From assembly GCA_002733465.1 (NCBI GenBank), contig NVVT01000001.1, positions 189,316 to 197,320 of the forward strand: a stretch of DNA of 8,005 nucleotides. Direction: 5' to 3'. Every line of letters begins with the position of its first letter. Within the stretch, counting starts at the first letter, position 1. Below are positions 1-5,253 of this stretch, in pieces. The position numbers and the translations under genes were made by a program. The stretch comes from Kangiella sp. Lineage in GTDB: Bacteria > Pseudomonadota > Gammaproteobacteria > Enterobacterales > Kangiellaceae. The notes under the pieces are model-generated. The model had not been told where the DNA came from. It was given only the letters and a program-made list of their open reading frames with translations, and made no database searches.

Positions 1-87
1 CATTAACATTGCGTAACCAATGCACATACTAATAATAACTTCTACACCCCAGGGAGCGTTCGAGTTTGTAATTTGTGTATTATTCAG
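1..87 (-). CDS. Possible N-terminus of a membrane protein with non-canonical start (partial, runs off the left edge)
   Basis: The minus-strand frame that ends on base 1 is open from base 99 (after a TAG at 100-102) to the window edge, 33 codons. It reads like real protein: an Asn/Thr-rich start, then APWGVEVIISMCIGYAMLM, which looks like the beginning of a hydrophobic segment. No ATG, GTG or TTG occurs in the first 21 codons; the first ATG (Met within ISMCIG) would cut into the hydrophobic stretch. An AGAGGT Shine-Dalgarno (96-101) lies 8 bases before a CTG (85-87) and 5 bases before an ATT (88-90), so either could be the start. The gene would begin 22 bases after the phosphoesterase stop, an operon-like distance. 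Family not recognised. The open stretch is short enough to arise by chance, and a sequencing error hiding a normal start is possible. Confidence 0.35.
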   Translation of the reverse strand, partial: MNNTQITNSNAPWGVEVIISMCIGYAMLM

Positions 88-95
88 AATGTTGT

Positions 96-101
96 ACCTC
101 T
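96..101 (-). promoter_or_regulatory. Shine-Dalgarno sequence for the left-edge gene
   Basis: The minus strand reads AGAGGT here, in the short gap after the phosphoesterase stop codon (110-112). It sits 8 bases before a CTG and 5 bases before an ATT codon that open the left-edge reading frame. It is the main reason to suspect a gene there despite the missing ordinary start codon. Confidence 0.35.
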
Positions 102-109
102 ATTTAAAG

Positions 110-961
110 TTAAGCGATATTTATTATATTTTCTTCAAATTCTAGTTTATCACCATCTATATGTATTCTTACTATATGAGTTTTCATGTTTTCTTCTGCA
201 AAATTTTCATGATATAAAAACATGTTTGAATCTTTATGAGAATTGTGTGATGCCAATGTGCCATTTTTATACTGATTAAATGACACGTTACGGATTAAAT
301 CGGTCGTTTTAGTCAATGTTAAATTATGGCCATGACCACAAAAAACATGTTTAATTTTATGTCGTTTTACAAAATCAATAATACGGTCAGAATGAAACAT
401 CGGATCGCCATCTGCATCTACAATGGAGTAATGATTGAGTAACATTATATTATCATACTCAAGTTCAGCTATTTTTTGAGAGACGGTATGAAGCATTTCC
501 CGATCGATCGTTCCAATATCGCTGTAGCTTTCATTGGAGTCAACACAAACGACCAATAACACTTTTCCATCAATATTGATTTTTTTAATAAAGTTGATAT
601 CGGTGAAAAATTCGTCAATGCCTGTTGTATATTGGTCAATTTGAATTTTATTTTTAGTGCACCTTGTAGGATCCATTGGCCGAATGACTTCAACATTATC
701 AATATATTTACGAAATAAATCCTGAGAACGCATATTTCTCTTATCATGGTTTCCGGGAATCGTAATGACATGTTCACAATTGAGAGAGTTTAAGAAACTT
801 CCCACCGCTTTAAACTCGCTCTCGAGAGAGTCAGTTGTATTATCGCCGGTGTTAATGACTAAGTCCGCAGCATAACTGTTCAGTTTATCCAATAATAGCG
901 CATCATTACCTTTCCAATGACGTGGGCCGAAGTGTAAATCGGATATGTGCAATATGTTCAT
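110..961 (-). CDS. Calcineurin-like metallophosphoesterase (CpdA/Icc-type)
   Basis: A 283-residue cytosolic hydrolase of the calcineurin-like phosphoesterase superfamily, with no signal peptide or membrane segment. The metal-binding blocks are present in order: D8-x-H10 in ISDLHFG, G39-D40 in NTGDN, the GNHD block at 70-73, H177 in LLNHYS, and the closing GHGH at 209-212. These residues normally hold two divalent metals and activate water on a phosphoester. Length and motif order resemble the CpdA/Icc cAMP phosphodiesterase group (E. coli CpdA is about 275 residues). The same fold also covers phosphodiesterases and nucleotide or protein phosphatases, so substrate is uncertain. The ATG at 959-961 is chosen because the first metal motif follows at once and AGAGA (969-973) lies 7 bases upstream. 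It is preceded by a candidate promoter and a 17-bp tandem repeat array. It lies downstream of a phosphate transporter operon; a phosphate-related role is only inference. Confidence 0.9.
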   Translation of the reverse strand: MNILHISDLHFGPRHWKGNDALLLDKLNSYAADLVINTGDNTTDSLESEFKAVGSFLNSLNCEHVITIPGNHDKRNMRSQDLFRKYIDNVEVIRPMDPTRCTKNKIQIDQYTTGIDEFFTDINFIKKINIDGKVLLVVCVDSNESYSDIGTIDREMLHTVSQKIAELEYDNIMLLNHYSIVDADGDPMFHSDRIIDFVKRHKIKHVFCGHGHNLTLTKTTDLIRNVSFNQYKNGTLASHNSHKDSNMFLYHENFAEENMKTHIVRIHIDGDKLEFEENIINIA

Positions 962-988
962 TCTATTTTCTCTAATACGTCTATATAA

Positions 989-1017
989 ATTATAATTTAA
1001 TTACTTTTAAAACCTAA
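989..1017 (-). promoter_or_regulatory. Candidate sigma70 promoter of the metallophosphoesterase gene
   Basis: The minus strand has a perfect -10 hexamer TATAAT (989-994). At 17-bp spacing the -35 position (1012-1017) reads TTAGGT, a poor match. A good -10 with a weak -35 often means activator dependence. Here the -35 touches the first unit of the 17-bp repeat array, which would place the remaining units immediately upstream of the promoter. The predicted leader is about 20 bases. Confidence 0.45.
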
Positions 1018-1081
1018 TCTGATCTAAGTGCTAATCTGATCTAAGTACTAGCCTGATCTAAGTACTAGACTAGTCTTAGTA
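1014..1081. repeat. Tandem array of four 17-bp units
   Basis: On the plus strand four units follow each other without spacers: ctaatctgatctaagtg (1014-1030), ctaatctgatctaagta (1031-1047), ctagcctgatctaagta (1048-1064) and ctagactagtcttagta (1065-1081). Units 1 and 2 differ at one base, units 2 and 3 at two, and unit 4 matches unit 3 at 13 of 17. The first three carry GATC, a potential Dam methylation site, and the last two contain CTAG, usually a scarce tetranucleotide in enterobacteria-like genomes. Units 3-4 also form an inverted repeat: CTAAG (1058-1062), ACTAG (1064-1068), then CTAGT (1070-1074) and CTTAG (1075-1079). The array abuts the phosphoesterase promoter, so iterated operator sites or a small VNTR are both possible. 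Confidence 0.9.
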
Positions 1082-1167
1082 GTTTAGCAGAATTAAATTC
1101 AACTATTTTATTCTCACTACCAGCAACTTTACAGCTAACTATCAGCCTAGTAAACCCTAAGCTTAGA

Positions 1168-2211
1168 TTAAACAACCTGCTGTTGAAACAAATTTTTAAC
1201 AACAAACAGTACTAGAACGCAAAGCACTGTCGAAATAATCGGCGTTGCAACCCATCCAGAAACAATTCTAGCCACTATTCTCCACTGAATTCGCTGTCTG
1301 CGATATAGCCCGATACCAATAACAGCGCCAATTACCGCTTGAGAAGAAGAAACCGGTACCAATGGAAAAGACCACAACCCGTTAGATTCTAGCCAAAGTT
1401 TAATGGTGACAGAAGAGAATAAAAATAAAACAATTGAATGCGCCATTACCACAACCCAGGCTAAAACGGGTGTTAAGGTTAGTAGTCCGTTACCAACAGT
1501 TAACATTACTCTTTTGGAATATGTAAAAACACCGACTCCAATCGCAATACCGCCTAACATAAACAGTTGCGCGGTACTGCTGAAGGTATAGTCAAAAACT
1601 TCAAAACTATTAAACGGCGATTGAGGTACAAAAACCCCCATCACATTGGCGATGTTATTTGCGCCTAAACTGTAGGAACCAAATGCACCGGCTAGGATCA
1701 ATGCAACCCTTGTATAACTATCTAACTGAAACAAACCTAACTTTGCATGACTTAATACAAAATTAACAAACCGATAGAGCATAACAGCTACTGCAGCAGA
1801 CAATAATGGACATAATATCCATGTACTGACGATTTTGGTTAAAACAGATGGATCGGTTACCGTATTTGAAAATAAGTTATAACCGATAATTGCGCCCACA
1901 ATCGCTTGACTGGTAGACACTGGTATCGATGCTTTTGTCATCCAATAGACGGTTAAAGCGGCGGACAATGTGACCGCGAACGCTCCTCCAAGTGCTGTGA
2001 TACTACCCAGTTTACCGAGAGTGTGAGAGGCTCCCGAGCCACTTACCACAGCACCAATAATGACCATAACAGTACAAATAATGGCGGCGGTTCTAAATCG
2101 AACCATTTTAGTGGCAACGGCGGTACCAAAAACATTGGCGGCATCATTTGCGCCTAATGACCAACCTAAAAACAGACCACTAGAAAGAAAAATAAGAGTA
2201 ATGAGTTCCAT
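1168..2211 (-). CDS. pit: PiT-family inorganic phosphate transporter
   Basis: A 347-residue polytopic inner-membrane protein of the PiT family, which imports phosphate (often as a metal-phosphate) with protons or sodium. It has the two inverted PiT signatures: GANDAANVFGTAVAT (residues 20-34) and GANNIANVMG (183-192). Each is followed by the paired P-V-S-[ST]-S-Q-A motif with a small-residue helix (97-110 and 286-301). About ten hydrophobic segments are visible. It is shorter than E. coli PitA (about 499 residues), lacking the long central cytoplasmic loop, as in many short bacterial and archaeal PiTs. In the second signature the usual Asp is Asn186. The ATG lies 12 bases after the DUF47 stop with GGAA at a 6-base spacing, so the two genes are surely cotranscribed and probably translationally coupled. 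No clear Rho-independent terminator follows the stop codon. Confidence 0.95.
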   Translation of the reverse strand: MELITLIFLSSGLFLGWSLGANDAANVFGTAVATKMVRFRTAAIICTVMVIIGAVVSGSGASHTLGKLGSITALGGAFAVTLSAALTVYWMTKASIPVSTSQAIVGAIIGYNLFSNTVTDPSVLTKIVSTWILCPLLSAAVAVMLYRFVNFVLSHAKLGLFQLDSYTRVALILAGAFGSYSLGANNIANVMGVFVPQSPFNSFEVFDYTFSSTAQLFMLGGIAIGVGVFTYSKRVMLTVGNGLLTLTPVLAWVVVMAHSIVLFLFSSVTIKLWLESNGLWSFPLVPVSSSQAVIGAVIGIGLYRRQRIQWRIVARIVSGWVATPIISTVLCVLVLFVVKNLFQQQVV

Positions 2212-2223
2212 TCGTTATTCCAA

Positions 2224-2892
2224 TTATATAGCGCGTTTCAATGTGTAAATGGCAATTCGGTCAACAGTATCTTCGGCTCGGTTTGCGAGTTGATCGATCT
2301 TATCAATAAAATAACGGATTTGTACTTTTTCTTCTAGTGGCATATCGGAATCGAAAATTTTCATTTTTAGATTGGTACAAGCTTCGTCAGCTTCGGATTC
2401 AAAAAATATGGTTTTCTGGTTGTACTCGTGGACTCGCTCTAAATCATTGAAGAAGCTTCGTACACATAAAATCATATAATCAATTGATAGAGTCACTTTT
2501 TCAAGCAGAGTATTTAAAAGGGGTTGGTACTCCTTAGTCAGTTTAGGTTGTTCAATTTTAATATGAAAACCAATCGCTTCATGTAAATCAAGAATATCTT
2601 CGAGATACTCTAACAAGGTCATTACGTCGGCTCTTAAATCTGGGATCAATGTTTTTTCAAAAAGCAACGCTTCAATGGTTCTTCGTAAACCATCGGCTTC
2701 ACTTTCATTATTATTTAATTTTTCAAGTGTTTTTAAAGTTGTCTCATTTCTTGGGCCGTGCTCAAAGAAATCATCCCATAGTTTATTAAAAAGCAATTGG
2801 CTAATGGTCACTTTATCCAAATATTGTTCAATTTTGGCTTCCGTGCGTCGACTTCGTCGTAAAAGAGACAGTGTCTTTTTAAAATTTATCAT
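2224..2892 (-). CDS. DUF47 family PhoU-like Pit accessory protein
   Basis: A 222-residue, almost entirely helical, charged cytosolic protein of the DUF47/PhoU-like (TIGR00153-type) family. Members lie beside pit genes and are thought to modulate PiT transport. Features seen are the two acidic metal-binding-type repeats NNESEAD (61-67) and FESEADE (164-170), roughly 100 residues apart as in the duplicated three-helix PhoU bundle, and the C-terminal RAEDTVDRI (205-213). Length is typical of the family. The ATG at 2890-2892 is supported by TAAGGAA at 9-base spacing (2902-2908). It is the first gene of the operon with pit, and a candidate promoter lies about 60 bases upstream. No recognisable Pho box was seen, so control by PhoB is not supported by the sequence. 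Confidence 0.93.
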   Translation of the reverse strand: MINFKKTLSLLRRSRRTEAKIEQYLDKVTISQLLFNKLWDDFFEHGPRNETTLKTLEKLNNNESEADGLRRTIEALLFEKTLIPDLRADVMTLLEYLEDILDLHEAIGFHIKIEQPKLTKEYQPLLNTLLEKVTLSIDYMILCVRSFFNDLERVHEYNQKTIFFESEADEACTNLKMKIFDSDMPLEEKVQIRYFIDKIDQLANRAEDTVDRIAIYTLKRAI

Positions 2893-2901
2893 AGTAAAAA
2901 A

Positions 2902-2908
2902 TTCCTTA
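2902..2908 (-). promoter_or_regulatory. Strong ribosome binding site of the DUF47 gene
   Basis: The minus strand reads TAAGGAA, 9 bases before the ATG at 2890-2892. This fixes the start of the DUF47 protein. Confidence 0.7.
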
Positions 2909-2955
2909 GCAAAATGTCTGAACGAAAAATCACTAATGCTTGTTTAGATTTTGGT

Positions 2956-2984
2956 ATTATGCCTTAAATGGTATACGATTTCAT
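2956..2984 (-). promoter_or_regulatory. Candidate sigma70 promoter of the DUF47-pit operon
   Basis: On the minus strand ATGAAA (2979-2984; four of six to TTGACA) and CATAAT (2956-2961; five of six to TATAAT) are separated by 17 bp. The predicted leader is about 57 bases. It lies in the 133-base gap after the deacylase stop, which suggests that phosphate uptake is transcribed independently of the D-amino-acid genes. The -35 sits in a small inverted repeat, TTTCA-tt-TGAAA (2980-2991). Confidence 0.45.
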
Positions 2985-3025
2985 TTGAAAAATTTATTAC
3001 AAAGACGAATAATGATTCATTAAAA

Positions 3026-4576
3026 TTAATCCGGTTTAAGAACCTTGCCGTAATTAAATTCAACCTTTCCTTTCTCACTTCGCGCAACTTTTCCGTTAAT
3101 TATGACAGTGGTGAATCCTTCTGCTAATAGATGAGGCTTTGAATAGCTCGCGGTAGCCGTTACTTTGTCCAAATCAAATATAATGACATCGGCTTTTTTA
3201 CCAACCTTAAGAATTCCTCGATTGGTAATGCCTAGAATATTAGCAGATTGCGAAGTCATTTTTTTAATTGCTTGTGCTAACGATAATGACTTTTGTTGGA
3301 CAACATGTTTTTCAATAATTTTGGCAAAAGTACCATGCCCTCGTGGATGAAACCCTGTCGGACTGCCATCGGAAGATATTGCTATACCATCGTCAACCAA
3401 TAATCGACTTTGTAATTCATCATCCATAATGAAATAAGCTCCCGAAGCGCCTTTTGGTCCAAGTTTGATTAATACCTCCTCAAAAGGCAAATTAAATTCT
3501 TCCGCTAAATCTTCCAATGTTTTGCCTGTATAGGGAGGCGTGCCAAATAGAGTGGCACCAGGACCATTTCTTTTAATAATTTTGTTTCTTAAAAAAGTTT
3601 TAAGCTCTTCTTTCCTAGTTTTTAATGCTAACTCAAACTGCTCGGTTGTTTTTGCCCAAACCGGAAAAAGTAAACTGATCCCTGCATAGCTTGCATTATA
3701 AGGGTAAATATCCGCGGTAATATTCATTCCACTATTTCGTGCATCCCGTAGTATTCGTAAAATATTTTCAGCCTCTTTTGCTCCTTTTCCATAAACGGAT
3801 TTAATGTGTGATATATGAATTTTACTAAACTCTCCTTGGATCATTAATTCTTGTATCGACTTCTCTAACTGGTCATTATCTTCATTTCGCATATGGCTCA
3901 TAATCATTCGGTTATTTTTTCCAACTATTTTCGCAATCGCAATAAGCTCCTCTTTCTCAGCATACAACCCCGGATTATATTCAAGACCCATACTAAGACC
4001 GAATGTATATTTTAGAGTTTCGTCTAGCCGTTGTAGCATATTGTTTAAAGCCTTTTCTGTCGGTACAACGATTTGGTTAATTTTGGAAAGCTCTCTCAAT
4101 GTTCCATGCCCAACAAACATTGCTAGGTTAACACCTAGGCCTTTTTCTTGAACGGCCTCTAACCAATGACTTAATTGTTCACCTTTTGGACTATCTCCAT
4201 CCATACCCAATGTTATGGTCGTTACTCCCATTGCTAAAAAGTTTTCGAATTGAGGTGTTTTTAACGGATCGCCATGTGTATGTAGATCAATAAAGCCCGG
4301 TGATAGAAATTGATGTCTTGCATCAATATGGATTGCTACTCGACTACCTAATTCGTCTTTTGTAAATTGCGATTGTCCAATAAAAACAATTTCGTCTCCA
4401 ACAATCACTAGATCAGACAAAATGGCAGGGTTTCCTAGTCCATCTAAAAGTTTCCCATTAGTGATTAGTAAATCAATTTTATCGTACTTGTCTAAAAATA
4501 AGCTGGGTGATTGCTGGCATGACATAATTAAAACAAACAGTATAGAGAGCAAAACAAATTTGATTTTTTTATTCAT
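3026..4576 (-). CDS. Lipoprotein amidohydrolase, N-acyl-D-amino-acid deacylase (D-aminoacylase) family
   Basis: A 516-residue metal-dependent amidohydrolase. The N-terminus is a lipoprotein signal peptide: MNKKIK, a hydrophobic stretch, and lipobox-like IMSC with Cys20 as the lipidation site, so it is probably membrane-anchored in the periplasm. Family residues are in order: H99-x-H101 in FIDLHTHGD, GHGTLRE (156-162), GLEYNPG (197-203, the D-aminoacylase hallmark), H228 in SHMRNED, H257 in HISHIKS, D403 in SSDG and HPRGHGTF (410-417). These match the H67/H69/H220/H250/D366 set of Alcaligenes D-aminoacylase. The metal-bridging Cys of that enzyme (in GNCG) is replaced by Asp126 in GMDG. The expected reaction is hydrolysis of N-acyl-D-amino acids to free D-amino acid plus an acyl group, fitting the nearby D-amino-acid dehydrogenase. 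Exact substrate is not known. The ATG is 20 bases after the toxin stop and has no visible Shine-Dalgarno, suggesting cotranscription with the toxin gene. Confidence 0.88.
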   Translation of the reverse strand: MNKKIKFVLLSILFVLIMSCQQSPSLFLDKYDKIDLLITNGKLLDGLGNPAILSDLVIVGDEIVFIGQSQFTKDELGSRVAIHIDARHQFLSPGFIDLHTHGDPLKTPQFENFLAMGVTTITLGMDGDSPKGEQLSHWLEAVQEKGLGVNLAMFVGHGTLRELSKINQIVVPTEKALNNMLQRLDETLKYTFGLSMGLEYNPGLYAEKEELIAIAKIVGKNNRMIMSHMRNEDNDQLEKSIQELMIQGEFSKIHISHIKSVYGKGAKEAENILRILRDARNSGMNITADIYPYNASYAGISLLFPVWAKTTEQFELALKTRKEELKTFLRNKIIKRNGPGATLFGTPPYTGKTLEDLAEEFNLPFEEVLIKLGPKGASGAYFIMDDELQSRLLVDDGIAISSDGSPTGFHPRGHGTFAKIIEKHVVQQKSLSLAQAIKKMTSQSANILGITNRGILKVGKKADVIIFDLDKVTATASYSKPHLLAEGFTTVIINGKVARSEKGKVEFNYGKVLKPD

Positions 4577-4596
4577 TAGTAGTTGGAGTAAGGCAA

Positions 4597-4935
4597 TTAT
4601 TTTTTGGTGGCTTCGTAATCACGCATAAAATTTTTCAGCTCATCGACGCTGACATCTGATTGGTCAGATTTTGAATAGATGGTGACTAAGGCTATTTCTT
4701 CAGCGGTTTGCAGGTAATAAACCACTCGATAACCGGCGCTTTTACCTCTGTTATTATCACTGTTTTTTAGACGTACTTTGTAAAGTGTGTAACCCGTTCC
4801 TGAGATTTGAGCGCCCGGCATTTCTCCATCAAGCAACTGAGTAGTAAAAGCTTCTACATCAACACGGATACTTCGGTAACGTTTAGCGAGTTGGCGGAGG
4901 TTGTGTTTAAATTCGGGTGAGAAACAAATTTCCAT
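4597..4935 (-). CDS. RelE/ParE-family type II toxin
   Basis: A 112-residue small basic protein of the RelE/ParE superfamily. It opens with the usual strand and helix (MEICFSPEFKHNLRQLAKRY). The core is KVRLKNSDNNRGKSAGYR (53-70), then VVYYL, IALVTIYSKS (81-90) and the acidic tail SDQSDVSVDEL. This matches the subgroup whose signature is a basic K-x-R-x-K-N-S-D segment, GYR, and Y-S-K-S-D-Q. RelE-type members cut mRNA in the ribosome and ParE-type members poison gyrase; the sequence alone favours RelE-like but does not settle it. The toxin ATG overlaps the antitoxin stop by one base (TAATG, around 4935), with no Shine-Dalgarno of its own close by, so its translation is probably coupled to the antitoxin. 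All core motifs are intact, with no frameshift. Confidence 0.87.
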   Translation of the reverse strand: MEICFSPEFKHNLRQLAKRYRSIRVDVEAFTTQLLDGEMPGAQISGTGYTLYKVRLKNSDNNRGKSAGYRVVYYLQTAEEIALVTIYSKSDQSDVSVDELKNFMRDYEATKK

Positions 4936-5141
4936 TAAACGTCAATGCCATCCCAGAGCTTATCAATAGGTTGAGTATCACCGCGCATCACTTCGCTCCA
5001 ACCCTGTTTAAAACTATCTCCTGCTGATTTCAAGCTAACGCTTTCTCGGAAACTATGTACAATATTTAGTAAGGCCGGTAAGTATTCTTGTGGCACATGA
5101 TTGATTTCGTCTTGTAATTTTTCAGCATAACTCATTGGCAT
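4935..5141 (-). CDS. Antitoxin of the RelE-family toxin-antitoxin pair
   Basis: A 68-residue acidic protein encoded directly upstream of the toxin, in the usual antitoxin-first order, with a one-base stop/start overlap. The N-terminal half is helical (YAEKLQDEINHVPQEYLPALLNIVHSFRES). The C-terminal half has SFKQGWSEVMRGDTQPIDKL and ends WDGIDV, which is the likely toxin-binding segment. This layout recurs beside RelE toxins with the KNSD/GYR core. No ribbon-helix-helix or helix-turn-helix is obvious, so DNA binding by this protein is uncertain. Two in-frame ATGs occur, at 5139-5141 and 5133-5135. The first is chosen because AAGGAG (5150-5155) is at 8-base spacing. A second copy of the toxin or antitoxin is not present in the window. 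Confidence 0.82.
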   Translation of the reverse strand: MPMSYAEKLQDEINHVPQEYLPALLNIVHSFRESVSLKSAGDSFKQGWSEVMRGDTQPIDKLWDGIDV

Positions 5142-5149
5142 AAAAGTAA

Positions 5150-5155
5150 CTCCTT
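5150..5155 (-). promoter_or_regulatory. Strong ribosome binding site of the antitoxin gene
   Basis: The minus strand reads AAGGAG 8 bases before the ATG at 5139-5141. It is the best Shine-Dalgarno in the TA/deacylase segment. The toxin and deacylase starts lack one, consistent with higher antitoxin synthesis and coupled translation of the toxin. Confidence 0.75.
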
Positions 5156-5174
5156 AATTCATCTAGTTGCCTTA

Positions 5175-5183
5175 ATCATACCA
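5175..5183 (-). promoter_or_regulatory. Candidate extended -10 promoter of the TA pair
   Basis: The minus strand has TG-G-TATGAT: the -10 hexamer TATGAT (5175-5180, five of six) with the extended TG motif at 5182-5183. No good -35 is seen at normal spacing, as is common for extended -10 promoters. It gives a leader of roughly 27 bases to the antitoxin ATG and lies in the 112-base gap after the dehydrogenase stop. Two direct TCAC words in GTCACCGTTCAC (5189-5200) lie just upstream. Confidence 0.5.
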
Positions 5184-5253
5184 TTTTGTCACCGTTCACG
5201 CTTGTTTTCGACGGCTAATACAAAAAGGGGAGCGAATATTGATATTTTGCATA

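Noticed and set aside
73..279. Plus-strand open frame of 68 codons starting in the left-edge gap.
   Set aside because: It runs antisense through the conserved C-terminal part of the phosphoesterase, has low-complexity composition and no ribosome binding site.
469..777. Minus-strand 102-codon frame inside the phosphoesterase gene.
   Set aside because: It is an alternative frame of a gene whose catalytic motifs lie in the other frame; there is no independent start signal.
1064..1076. TrpR- or MetJ-like operator in the repeat array (ACTAG-A-CTAGT and AGACTAGTCT).
   Set aside because: The ACTAG arms are separated by one base instead of the four in trp operators, and the MetJ core AGACGTCT is not present. 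The resemblance comes from the repeat units themselves.
1157..1166. Palindrome CTAAGCTTAG after the pit stop, considered as a terminator.
   Set aside because: There is no loop and no T-run on the minus strand; a ten-base self-complementary word alone is not enough.
3010..3022. Palindrome TAATGA-T-TCATTA just after the deacylase stop, considered as a terminator.
   Set aside because: The stem is short and AT-rich with a one-base centre and no following T-run, so it cannot be supported as a terminator.
2893..3025. Pho box upstream of the DUF47-pit operon.
   Set aside because: No pair of CTGTCAT-like direct repeats at 11-bp spacing is visible.
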